Origin: Aldehydirespirator sp965116195
GTDB lineage: Bacteria > Actinomycetota > Acidimicrobiia > Acidimicrobiales > Aldehydirespiratoraceae
Assembly: GCA_965116195.1 (NCBI GenBank)
Contig: OZ220491.1
Location: 372,001 to 436,000, forward strand
DNA: 64,000 bases
Direction of reading: 5' to 3'
The translations under genes were made by a program, and so were the position numbers. Below are positions 19,119 to 27,216 of the stretch, piece by piece (positions within the stretch are counted from its first letter, which is position 1; each line of letters opens with the position of its first letter). Under the pieces are notes generated by a model. That model was given only the letters and a program-made list of their open reading frames with translations. It was not told the origin of the DNA and ran no database searches.

Positions 19119-20630
19119 ATGCAAGATTTCAGAACTGCATCGCAGGCGGCTCTCGCCCGCGCCGCTGCACCGGTTGATGTTGTGAGTTTGTCGGCACGGG
19201 CTTCGGCAATTCGCGGAGATGACTATCAGCATACAATTGGCTGGTATTGGGCGTGCAAGATGCTTTGTAACCCCGACATAGTGTCAGTCTCAATTGAGGA
19301 TGCCTCGGGAGGAGCATTCGATGATGTCGTTATTCGTCGTCTGACGGGGCCGGACACGTACATCCAGGTCAAGAGTTCGACCTCAGGCGATAAGGTTGGT
19401 GATATCAACTGGCTAACGACACCGGCTACTGCACGCGGGAGAAGTCCGTTGCAGCACTTTTTCGCTACCTTCCTACAACTTTCGGAAGGCAACATTGAGT
19501 TCAGACTCGAAATGTGGACCAACCGCAGATACGACGATCGCAGCGGACTGTTTGGCAAGTTCTTCGACAACAAGAGCGAGAAGGTCCGAACTGATGCGCT
19601 GCTTTCGAAGTCAAACGGGTCGAAGGCTGGCAAGGAGAGGAAAGCGCTGGCTATGCACTTGGGTGTCGAGGTAGCACAACTGGCTGCGTTCCTCGACAAG
19701 GTTTGTTGGAAAACGACCGGAGGGGAAGATGCGTGGCGACAGCACGCGCGTCCGCTGATGGAACTCGCTGGTCTTCGTTCGGATGAGCAGGCAATTAACT
19801 CTGGAGTTTCGTTGGTGCGTTCGTGGGTCACTGACGGAAAAGGTCCCCAGTCGACCGATGATGTGCGCGCCGCAGTAGCTGAACGGGATCTGCTTGCGGT
19901 GAGCGGAACGCTGGTCTTGGTGGTGAATGGCATTGATCGCGAGCCAACACCGATGGTGCCGACGGTCGTGCTTGACTTTGTTGATCTCTACGAAGGTGAA
20001 GGTTCCTTCACGAGAAAACTGTTCCTTGACAGGAGCGAGTGGGACACAACCGTGAGGCCGGCCCTTGACGACGCTGTTCGGGCGTTGAAGGGCTACGGGG
20101 TGCGCCATGTCCATGTAGGCGGGTCAATGCGACACCCTATGTGGTTCATGGTGGGGCGGTCGCTTCCGGAGGTGAAGAAGTGGACTCTGTCGGTTGAGCA
20201 GGTTGGGACTACGTGGCGTACCGACGAGGAGTTGCAGGTGGTTCGTGCCAGGACCCTGACTGACGTGGAGTTGGGCGCGGCCCCCGGAGTCGCGGTCGGT
20301 CTTGGCCTGACCAGTGACCCGAGCGAAAATGTTGAGCGTTTCCTTCGAATGGGGGATCTTGACGTGGGTCGGTTGCTGGTGTACGGGCCAGGTGGCGAGC
20401 CTTCACGAGTTTCTGTTCCGTCGGGAGCGTGGGCGATGACGTGGGCGCGGTCAGTGAGAGATCAGGTTCGCGCAATCGTGCCAGATGCGCAACATGTGCA
20501 TGTGTTCATGCAGTGCCCCGCTGGGGTTGCGTTAATGCTGGGCCATCAGTGGAACCTGATGCCTGATACAACCATGTATGAGTTTGTGGGAAACAACTAC
20601 CATCCAACGGTGACAGTACCAGGCGTGTGA
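19119..20630 (+). CDS. CBASS effector: Cap4-type dsDNA endonuclease with SAVED domain
   Basis: A 503-residue effector. The N-terminal domain (about residues 25-230) looks like the Cap4/DUF4297 PD-(D/E)XK nuclease: GGAFDDVVIRR near 65-75 followed by TYIQVKSS near 81-88 supplies the D...Q-x-K catalytic pattern. The C-terminal half (about 265-500) looks like SAVED, which binds the cyclic nucleotide: it includes VVLDFVDLYEG, VGLGLTSDPS and the terminal HVFMQCPAGVALMLGHQWN segment. In Cap4, ligand-driven oligomerisation switches on indiscriminate DNA degradation. A GGAG-containing ribosome site lies just before the ATG at 19119. It is the last gene of the operon. Confidence 0.82.
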   Translation: MQDFRTASQAALARAAAPVDVVSLSARASAIRGDDYQHTIGWYWACKMLCNPDIVSVSIEDASGGAFDDVVIRRLTGPDTYIQVKSSTSGDKVGDINWLTTPATARGRSPLQHFFATFLQLSEGNIEFRLEMWTNRRYDDRSGLFGKFFDNKSEKVRTDALLSKSNGSKAGKERKALAMHLGVEVAQLAAFLDKVCWKTTGGEDAWRQHARPLMELAGLRSDEQAINSGVSLVRSWVTDGKGPQSTDDVRAAVAERDLLAVSGTLVLVVNGIDREPTPMVPTVVLDFVDLYEGEGSFTRKLFLDRSEWDTTVRPALDDAVRALKGYGVRHVHVGGSMRHPMWFMVGRSLPEVKKWTLSVEQVGTTWRTDEELQVVRARTLTDVELGAAPGVAVGLGLTSDPSENVERFLRMGDLDVGRLLVYGPGGEPSRVSVPSGAWAMTWARSVRDQVRAIVPDAQHVHVFMQCPAGVALMLGHQWNLMPDTTMYEFVGNNYHPTVTVPGV

Positions 20631-20639
20631 TCTTTTGCC

Positions 20640-20852
20640 GCGTCACCGGCCCTTTGCGACCTCTGTGGGTAGGTTCCACCGAACCCGAGTTCGAAAAGAG
20701 GTCGCACGGATGACATGCACGCAGCGATGATGTCAAAAGCGTCGAACGGGTACTTGCGTTCTGCACCGGAGTCCCGAGTCTTCTGAGTCTCGACCTTTGC
20801 GTCACCGTCCTTGTAAGTCTCGCGCAGAGTGTTCTTGCACTCAATTGTGGAG
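20640..20852 (-). pseudogene. fragment of a PD-(D/E)XK restriction-type endonuclease
   Basis: Read on the reverse strand, this gap encodes IECKNTLRETYKDGDAKVE, then TQKTR and FDAFDIIAACM, in one open frame with no start codon. The E-C-K core followed by KVETQKTR and FD-x-[IL]-A-A-C resembles the catalytic region of restriction endonucleases often seen near defence genes. Only about 70 codons remain, running into the convergent effector gene. It is therefore a remnant at the edge of the defence island. The family assignment rests on motif resemblance alone. Confidence 0.45.
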
Positions 20853-20941
20853 CCTCAATCAACACCTACAACCCAAATCCCACGTTTATGCGAAGGTCCA
20901 AAGGAATATGGCGGCGAACTAGATTTCTTGGCTGAACACGG

Positions 20942-22459
20942 TTACGGCTCTTGAGGCTCGGGGTTTAGAGCGCGGATCAATTGGTAGCCTTGGGATTCTG
21001 GGTGGGGGCCTTCTGACTTCTTCCATGAGGTGATGACCCTGTGGTTGAGGTCGGATGTCAGTGAAGCGTCGAGACACTCGGGGTCGGAGTCGGCTAGGTC
21101 ATCGAAGTCGTTGTCGATACCATCACTACACGAAGCCGGTGAGTGCAACGACTCTGGTAGGGGATCATCTTGGGCCCACCGGTCCGGTACGCTGTCCCAC
21201 AGGCTGTCAAAGTACCTGTCAAACTGCGAAGCATGGCCCACCGAGTCAATGAGTAGTGTGTTTTCGTCGTTCGTGTAGTTTCCGGCACTTGTCCAGTTCA
21301 TTGAACCCACCACTAGACGCTTACCGTCCGATGACGCGGCTTTCATATGCATCTTGCCTCCCCAATCCTCGACCTTTACCGGCACCCCAACCCTTCTGAG
21401 TACCTCGTGCTTGCTGTATGCGTTGCGTGCAGAAGTCGCATCTACCAATACACGCACATCAACACCACGCTGATAAGCTGCGATTATCTCGGCAGTGATC
21501 CACTTGTCAGTCAAGAAGAAGGCAGCAATATTCAATTTGTGTTTCGTCGCAGCCACAAAGGGCCGTACCGCATATCGCATAGGCTGGTTCTGCGGAGAAA
21601 ACCACAACTCAACCGGAATGTTGTCCACATCAAAAGCTTGACCTGTATCACGTTCCGGGCCTTTCATGGTATGAAGTCGTCCACTCCATATTTGATCGAA
21701 CTCGCTCCGGTACGCCCTCGCGACATCCAGATCATCGATTACCACAACAGCGTTGGCATTGTAGCCACCAGTGCCCGTGTTTGATATGTTGGAGGAGCCG
21801 GTCCATACCCAACGGTCGTCTATGATCACGAATTTGTTGTGCATAATGCGATTGGACGCAAAGTCCTCTTGCGCCGCTGAACTGACGGCAAGCCAATGAT
21901 CTCCCAAATCATAGGCAGCGCATTGCAACGGACCGAGAGTTCCGTCGGGCCTTTCGCAGCCACTGCGTGACACCGGTTCGCCCTCAGTTGCCATGAGTTC
22001 AAGCTCGCTGTCAAGGTCGTCCCGGACGCACCCAAGTGTCTCAACCCACGCATCTGTGGATGAATAGATGCTGGTTCCGTCAGCTTGTCTGTCCACGACA
22101 CCACACACGCTCACGCCACGGGCCTGTGCAGCAGTCAAGGCTGCCAAGATGTCCGACTGATCACGCATGCCATAGATCGCAAATCTGATGGAGTGCTTCG
22201 CGCCTGCGATCAGTTCCACTAACCGCGTGCATGGTTCAACCGTGCATCTGTCGTGAGGCTTGGAGGCCTGTACGGGATCAACCAGGTAAAGTTCTACCGC
22301 ACCGGTGGCTTGCACAGGATCATCCGAGTGATCTTCTCCCGCTGTACTGCTTGTGACGGTGGGCGTGTTTGTGATTGCGGGGTTGCCATCACAAGCCATC
22401 AGAAGCAATCCCATGACGCACGCTGCAGAGCCAACGCGTGTCCTCGCCCCCATGCGCAT
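20942..22459 (-). CDS. phospholipase D-like lipoprotein with two HKD motifs
   Basis: A 505-residue secreted lipoprotein: an N-terminal hydrophobic stretch ends in the lipobox LLMAC (Cys at about residue 23). Two PLD catalytic motifs are present, HNKFVIIDDRWVWTGSSN and HMKAASSDGKRLVVGSMN, each with the H-x-K-x4-D pattern followed by GS-x-N. The C-terminus has CSDGIDNDFDDLADSDPEC, an acidic calcium-binding-like motif found on cell-surface proteins. It may act on phospholipids or nucleic acid outside the cell; the substrate is not predictable. It is transcribed alone, convergent with the CBASS operon. Confidence 0.85.
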   Translation of the reverse strand: MRMGARTRVGSAACVMGLLLMACDGNPAITNTPTVTSSTAGEDHSDDPVQATGAVELYLVDPVQASKPHDRCTVEPCTRLVELIAGAKHSIRFAIYGMRDQSDILAALTAAQARGVSVCGVVDRQADGTSIYSSTDAWVETLGCVRDDLDSELELMATEGEPVSRSGCERPDGTLGPLQCAAYDLGDHWLAVSSAAQEDFASNRIMHNKFVIIDDRWVWTGSSNISNTGTGGYNANAVVVIDDLDVARAYRSEFDQIWSGRLHTMKGPERDTGQAFDVDNIPVELWFSPQNQPMRYAVRPFVAATKHKLNIAAFFLTDKWITAEIIAAYQRGVDVRVLVDATSARNAYSKHEVLRRVGVPVKVEDWGGKMHMKAASSDGKRLVVGSMNWTSAGNYTNDENTLLIDSVGHASQFDRYFDSLWDSVPDRWAQDDPLPESLHSPASCSDGIDNDFDDLADSDPECLDASLTSDLNHRVITSWKKSEGPHPESQGYQLIRALNPEPQEP

Positions 22460-22718
22460 AGTAGTTCAGACCTCAGACCTTGCCCATACTTGCCCTCTTA
22501 TCCTAACACGATGGACCGACACGCTTGGTTCATTGCATTGGAGGTGTGTCCCCTCCGGCGGACGTGACGGGTCTCGCTTCTTGGTGTTGGCCATGCTCTT
22601 GGCGTGTTGGTGCTGGTCCTGCTCTGGTCGGCGGCGTGGCGTGGTCCTGAAGGAACCATTTGCATGGTGAGTGAAGACCAGTTGCATGGTGAGTCAGGGG
22701 CCGCTAGTCTTGCGGACA
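22460..22718. other. intergenic region between divergent genes
   Basis: No gene is seen. It must hold the promoter of the PLD lipoprotein (leftward) and part of that of the binding-protein gene (rightward). It contains a 12-bp direct repeat, tgcatggtgagt, at 22661-22672 and 22683-22694. Confidence 0.5.
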
Positions 22719-22751
22719 GTGAAACTACCGGTTTCACCTAGCGAAACTTCA
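22719..22751 (+). promoter_or_regulatory. putative IclR operator upstream of the binding-protein gene
   Basis: An inverted repeat GTGAAAC-TACCG-GTTTCAC at 22719-22737 is followed by a third half-site, CTAGCGAAAC. The same 33-bp arrangement recurs at 27184-27216 over the first permease start (ATGAAAC-CATTG-GTTTCAT, then CTGTCGAAAC). Two such sites flanking a locus that includes an IclR gene point to that protein as the binder; this is inference. Confidence 0.6.
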
Positions 22752-22766
22752 ACTTGGAGGGTAGAA

Positions 22767-24242
22767 GTGACCAAAATCCGATTCAGATATCTGTTCCTGC
22801 TGTTGGCGGCGTTCGCGTTGATCGCCGCTGGCTGTGGGTCCGACGATGACGACGACACCGCAGAACCGGCAGCAGCCACGGAGTCGACCGACGACATGGG
22901 TGGTGATGACACCGGTGGCAGCGATGCCAGCGGTGACGACACCGGCGACGACATGGGTGCTGATGACACTGGTGGCAGTGACACCGGCGGCGACGACATG
23001 GCTGGCGAGACCGGCGGCACCAGCGACGACATGGGCGCGATGCAGTTCGAGGGCGAGGACATCGTCGTCAGCTACATGCAGTCCGGTACCTACGATGCCG
23101 CGGCGAACGATCTTGCCGACTCGTTCACCGATGCAACAGGTGCTGAGGTTGACATTGTTGCCCAGCCCTTTGAACTGTTGACGCAGTCATATGTGACCGA
23201 TCTGGCCACGGGCACGGGCCAGTTCGACTTCATCTCTGCGTCGTCGTGGATTGCAGATCAGTTCCCGCAGTTGCTTCCCCTGGAGGGACTGTACGACCCG
23301 GACGACTTCCCGGGGTTCATTCCGGAGTTGCTCCAGCCTGGCCGTGCGGCCTATGACGGTGACAACCTGGTCGGGATTCCCTATGCGGTTGACGCGTACG
23401 GCGTGTTCTACCGCACGGACCTGTTCGAGGCTGCCGGGGTGAGTGCGGACTGGACGACTTGGGACGAGTTCTATGAGACTCTTGACGTGCTGGCACCCAC
23501 TCTGGATGATGATGTGAGTCCGTTGGTGTTTGCCTACGGCGCATCTGAACAGATACCGGCGATCTGGGTGGCGGCCTATGACGGCTATTTCATTGACGAG
23601 AACGACCGCTTCGCTGTTGACCCGGGGCCTGCGGCTGATGCGCTTGAGTACGTGCTGCGTGGTCTGGAATACTCACCTGACGGTGCCACGGCGCTGAGCA
23701 TTGACGAAGCAAATGCCATCTTCAATGAAGGCAAGGCTGCGGTGCTGATCGGCTGGCCCAGTTTCAACCGGCCTGCCGCCAACAACTCTGAGGTGACTGG
23801 CGGAAACTGGGCATTGGGTTCACTGCCCGGCCCGGGGTTCCCGTGGCTGAGCCTGTGGCAGGGCTCCATCGCCAAGACATCGGACGTTCCGGAAGCCACA
23901 TATGAATGGATCAAGGCCTATATCAACCCCGAACGGTCAACGGAGAACATGGCCGAGTACGGCATGGGCTCCCCATTCCTGAGCACCTACTCTGACCCCG
24001 AACTGTTGGAGGCGAACGCTCATGACTACCCGATCCAGGCCGAGAACCTGGCCAAGGCGCTGAACGTGTCGTGGAACTTCCCGGCCTTTGAGGTTGCCTT
24101 CCGTGCGCTGGGTGAAATGGTTGTCGGTAATCTCACGCCCGAAGAGACAGTGCAGGCTTGGCACGATGGCTGGGCCGCCATTGATCCGCCACCGGCCACC
24201 TTGGCTGAGGCAGAAGTGCTCGGTTTCAAACAAGGAAGCTGA
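22767..24242 (+). CDS. ABC transporter substrate-binding lipoprotein (family 1, sugar type)
   Basis: A 491-residue extracellular solute-binding protein. The GTG at 22767 is chosen because it follows a good ribosome site (ttggagg) and opens directly onto a signal peptide, VTKIRFRYLFLLLAAFALIA, with lipobox AAGC. An acidic Asp/Gly/Thr/Ser linker of about 70 residues follows (repeats of DDTGGSD and GDDMG type), then the binding domain with FDFISASSW and the hinge segment of carbohydrate-type proteins. It should feed the permeases at 27184-29123. No ATPase gene lies in this locus. The operator at 22719 suggests IclR control. Confidence 0.88.
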   Translation: MTKIRFRYLFLLLAAFALIAAGCGSDDDDDTAEPAAATESTDDMGGDDTGGSDASGDDTGDDMGADDTGGSDTGGDDMAGETGGTSDDMGAMQFEGEDIVVSYMQSGTYDAAANDLADSFTDATGAEVDIVAQPFELLTQSYVTDLATGTGQFDFISASSWIADQFPQLLPLEGLYDPDDFPGFIPELLQPGRAAYDGDNLVGIPYAVDAYGVFYRTDLFEAAGVSADWTTWDEFYETLDVLAPTLDDDVSPLVFAYGASEQIPAIWVAAYDGYFIDENDRFAVDPGPAADALEYVLRGLEYSPDGATALSIDEANAIFNEGKAAVLIGWPSFNRPAANNSEVTGGNWALGSLPGPGFPWLSLWQGSIAKTSDVPEATYEWIKAYINPERSTENMAEYGMGSPFLSTYSDPELLEANAHDYPIQAENLAKALNVSWNFPAFEVAFRALGEMVVGNLTPEETVQAWHDGWAAIDPPPATLAEAEVLGFKQGS

Positions 24243-24284
24243 CTCTCGCCGTGGGGCTTCATTTCCTGACCCACGGCACAAGGC

Positions 24285-25040
24285 ATGTCTGACACAGAAG
24301 CGATCATCGTGACCGGGGCTGGTCGGGGGATCGGTGCCGCCATTGCAGCGCATCTCTCGACTGCCACGTCATCGCACATCATTGGCTGGGATCGAACCGG
24401 GGTCAGCGGCGCAGTGTCGCTGACCCCGGTGGCCGACAACGGCTACACAATGATGGAAGTCGATGTGTCACAGCGCATGGCCGTCGAGACGGCCGTAGCT
24501 GAGATCGCGGAGTCAATGAGAATTCGCGGTCTGGTCAACAACGCCGCAGTGTCGCTGGGCCTGTCCACCGAACAGACAACAGATGAGGTCTGGGAGCAGA
24601 CCCTTGCCGTGAACCTGACGGGTGCTTTCGTCACCACGCGGGCTGTTGCTCAACACATGATTGCCCGAGGTGGCGGCAGGATCGTGAATATCTCGTCGGT
24701 GAACGCGCAGAGAGCGCAGGCGGGAACAGCCGCATATGTGGCTTCCAAGGGCGGCATCGCGGCGCTGACCAGGGCCACCGCGGTTGACCTGGCCCGCTAC
24801 GGCATTCTCGTCAATTCCGTCGCACCTGGACCGATCGACTCCGAGGGGTTCCGCAACTTCTATCCGGACGAAGACGCGGTTGCCGCAGCATGCGTGGGCG
24901 TGCCCCTGGGTCGTCCGGGTAGACCCGAAGAGATCGCCGGCGTGGTGGAGTTCTTGATGTCCGACGCTGCGAGTTACATCACAGGCACAACCATCGTCGT
25001 CGATGGCGGCCTGCTTGCCTACAACCGTCTCGCCGACTGA
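24285..25040 (+). CDS. SDR-family NAD(P)-dependent oxidoreductase
   Basis: A 251-residue classical short-chain dehydrogenase. The cofactor motif TGAGRGIG is near residues 9-16, NNAAVS near 85, the catalytic Ser in NISSVN near 137, and Y-x-x-x-K (YVASKGG) near 150. The C-terminus DAASYITGTTIVVDGGL is typical. It lies 42 bp after the binding-protein gene and before the MBL-fold gene, so it probably oxidises the imported compound or a derivative. The substrate is unknown. Confidence 0.88.
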   Translation: MSDTEAIIVTGAGRGIGAAIAAHLSTATSSHIIGWDRTGVSGAVSLTPVADNGYTMMEVDVSQRMAVETAVAEIAESMRIRGLVNNAAVSLGLSTEQTTDEVWEQTLAVNLTGAFVTTRAVAQHMIARGGGRIVNISSVNAQRAQAGTAAYVASKGGIAALTRATAVDLARYGILVNSVAPGPIDSEGFRNFYPDEDAVAAACVGVPLGRPGRPEEIAGVVEFLMSDAASYITGTTIVVDGGLLAYNRLAD

Positions 25041-25200
25041 GATTGGGTGCCGCCGAGTGAGGTGGGGTTCAGCGACTGATATTGGGAGTGCCTGTGGCGG
25101 GTGCAGCGACCGTGATCGTGGTTGCAGCGACTGATTTCGGGAGTGTCGTGGTGGGCTGTAGTGGCTGTGTTGGAAGGAAGCGACTGAGGTTGGTGCAGAC
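25032..25200 (+). repeat. degenerate tandem repeats echoing the SDR gene end
   Basis: Four degenerate copies of gcgactga followed by g/t-rich sequence start near 25032, 25072, 25127 and 25180 (spacings 40, 55 and 53). The first copy is the SDR stop region itself (gccgactga). The rest of this 203-bp gap shows no gene. Confidence 0.6.
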
Positions 25201-25243
25201 AATGCAGACGGTGCAGGCACTGAGGCAAGGAAGAGGATGAGGG

Positions 25244-25999
25244 ATGCACTTGCAACTCGCGGATGACCTGTTCATTGTTGGTGGCGGCGTGTGGAATGGC
25301 TTTGGTCTGTCAACGGCGGCTGATTGCCATGTTTACGCCTACCGATCCGGTGACGAGATCATGCTCGTTGACTGTGGGATGGACCACGACGGCGGGCTTG
25401 ACGCCATATGGGCGAACATGCATGAGGCAGGTCTGGACCCGCAGCGCATTTCGACTGTGGCAATCACGCACTATCACATTGACCACTGTGGCGGGATTGG
25501 CCGACTGTTGTCACGTGTGGACGCTCAGGTGTTGGCAAGCGAGGAGACTCTGACTGCCATCCGTTGTGGTGACACGCAAGCCAATGCCTTTGATCACGCC
25601 CAACGTGAAGGCCTCTATCCCAGCGAATACATCTTTGCTGCCGTCCCTGATCTCGCAGTCGGGCCGTCGGCTGAGCCGGTTCCGGTCGGGCGGGGGCTGG
25701 TCGCGCCGATCGCAACACCGGGGCATTGCGCGGGCCATCTGGCGTTCACTGCCGACGGTTCGCTTGGCCGGTATCTGTTTTCCGGCGACTGCTTGTTCCA
25801 CGGTGGCCGGATCTCGCTGCTCAATACTGCGGACTGCAGTCTCGGCGAATACCGCGAGACGATCGCGCGCCTCGCAGCGTTGGAGTTTGACGCACTGCTT
25901 CCCGGTCATGGGGCGGTGGCGATGTCAGGCGGTGCTGATCACGCAGCGGCCGCGGCATCGGCTTTTGACCGGTTGATCATCCCTCCGAGCGTCACATGA
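25244..25999 (+). CDS. MBL-fold metallo-hydrolase
   Basis: A 251-residue metallo-beta-lactamase-fold hydrolase. The metal-binding motif H-x-H-x-D-H is seen as THYHIDHCGGIG near residues 71-82, with TPGHCAGH near 160 and SGDCLFHGGR near 180 supplying the other ligands; PGHG lies near 219. Such enzymes hydrolyse lactones, thioesters or similar bonds. Its position between the SDR and the IclR regulator suggests a step in degrading the transported substrate, for example lactone opening after oxidation; this is inference. The ATG at 25244 follows gaagagg. Confidence 0.85.
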   Translation: MHLQLADDLFIVGGGVWNGFGLSTAADCHVYAYRSGDEIMLVDCGMDHDGGLDAIWANMHEAGLDPQRISTVAITHYHIDHCGGIGRLLSRVDAQVLASEETLTAIRCGDTQANAFDHAQREGLYPSEYIFAAVPDLAVGPSAEPVPVGRGLVAPIATPGHCAGHLAFTADGSLGRYLFSGDCLFHGGRISLLNTADCSLGEYRETIARLAALEFDALLPGHGAVAMSGGADHAAAAASAFDRLIIPPSVT

Positions 26000-26085
26000 C
26001 CCACGCGGGCGTGGCAGTGCTCTACGCTGCCTGTGGGAGGATCAGTCCAAGGTCACATGACCCACGCGGGTATGGCAGTGCTCGT
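25991..26085 (+). repeat. tandem duplication at the MBL gene stop
   Basis: The end of the MBL gene, gtcacatgacccacgcggg at 25991, recurs at 26052 (61 bp later) with the following bases also alike (tggcagtgctc). A 39-codon mini-ORF starts at the ATG overlapping the MBL stop (25996) and ends at 26115. A second mini-ORF (26138-26161) ends in TTGA over the IclR start. Confidence 0.6.
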
Positions 26086-26157
26086 GTCTCAAAGGCTCTG
26101 AGGTCAAGCATCTAGCATGGGCCGACAGATGTAATCAATGCGACTGAAGGGGAACCG

Positions 26158-26925
26158 TTGAAGCAGGGGCCGGACTACACGATCCAGAGCGTTGTTCGGG
26201 TGTGTGATCTTCTTGATGCCTTGCAGTCCGAGGAGGACGGACTTGGGTTCCCCGAGTTGGTTGCCAGGGTTGGCATGCCAAAGAGTTCTGCATTTCGTTA
26301 CCTTTCAACCCTGGAGGCGCGGGGCTATGCGGAACAGAACCCCGTCAGTGGTCGATTTCAGATTGGCAAGAGCCTCTTGATGTCGGGCCCTTCAAGGGTG
26401 TCGCATCTGGTCAACGCGGCCCGACCAGCAATGATGGCGGTGCGGTCGGCAACCAACGAGACCGTCAACCTGGGTGTGCTCTCCGGGCGTCAGGTGTTCT
26501 ATGCACTTGTCATCGAGAGCGAACTTGAGCGGCGTGTTGCTCCCCAACCCGGCCAACTGTCACCGCTCCACAGCACCGCACTCGGCAAGGCCTTGGCGAG
26601 CAGACTTGATCTCGACAAGGCAAAGGCACTGCTCGTCCAGCCGCTCGCTGCGATCACCAAATGGACAACTGTTGACGTGGACGAGTGGGCTGCTGCTGTT
26701 GAGCAGACCCGTAGCGATGGTTATGCCGTTGATGATCGTGAGAACGAGCCTGGTGTGCGCTGCGTTGCAGTGCCGGTCCCGACGTCCTATGGCCCGGCTG
26801 CGCTGAGTATCAGCGGACCCGTTGACCGTGTCACGATGGAGCTGATCCCGGAGTTCGTCAAGCATCTGAGGGCCTGTGCCGAGGTGGTCGGCGCTGACCT
26901 GCCCGGCGGCGAAGTGCCCGGCTGA
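26158..26925 (+). CDS. IclR-family transcriptional regulator
   Basis: A 255-residue IclR protein. The N-terminal winged helix spans about residues 8-65 (VVRVCDLLDAL, MPKSSAFRYLSTLEARGY), and the effector-binding domain follows (SPLHSTALGKALAS, DDRENEPGVRCVAVPV). TTG 26158 is preferred because the family length fits, aagggg lies just upstream, and a short upstream ORF ends on it (TTGA). It probably controls the surrounding transporter locus through the paired operators at 22719 and 27184, responding to the substrate or a breakdown product. Confidence 0.88.
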   Translation: MKQGPDYTIQSVVRVCDLLDALQSEEDGLGFPELVARVGMPKSSAFRYLSTLEARGYAEQNPVSGRFQIGKSLLMSGPSRVSHLVNAARPAMMAVRSATNETVNLGVLSGRQVFYALVIESELERRVAPQPGQLSPLHSTALGKALASRLDLDKAKALLVQPLAAITKWTTVDVDEWAAAVEQTRSDGYAVDDRENEPGVRCVAVPVPTSYGPAALSISGPVDRVTMELIPEFVKHLRACAEVVGADLPGGEVPG

Positions 26926-26981
26926 TTGTGTTAGCCAACTCGAAGATGGTCCCTTGGCGTTTGAAGTTGACGGGGCGAGGC

Positions 26982-27170
26982 CTTTGTTGCCGAAGTAGCC
27001 GGAGTGATTGACATTACCCTCCACACAAATGTCGTAGGGTGCGCTGGTGCGGACGAGGTTGGGGCAGCGCAGCAGGTTCCCTCACACACATGGCGTGGGG
27101 TGCTCCATGCCGCGGCGCGCTGTTGGTACCGAGGCAGCCGGAGTGGTTGACATTACCTCACACTGCCCAC
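26982..27170 (+). repeat. duplicated promoter-like region upstream of the first permease
   Basis: A block with agccggagtgattgacatta (near 26996) recurs near 27135 as agccggagtggttgacatta, each containing a TTGACA -35-like hexamer. Between them ccctccacacaaatg (27018) is echoed as ccctcacacacatg (27079). The repeats lie in the regulatory gap after the IclR gene. Confidence 0.55.
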
Positions 27171-27183
27171 TAACTTCAACAAA

Positions 27184-27216
27184 ATGAAACCATTGGTTTC
27201 ATCTGTCGAAACGCCT
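27184..27216 (+). promoter_or_regulatory. putative IclR operator over the permease start
   Basis: ATGAAAC-CATTG-GTTTCAT (27184-27202) followed by CTGTCGAAAC matches the 22719 site in layout and half-site spacing. It coincides with the proposed ATG, so a bound regulator would block transcription of the permease genes; alternatively the true start is slightly downstream. Confidence 0.55.
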
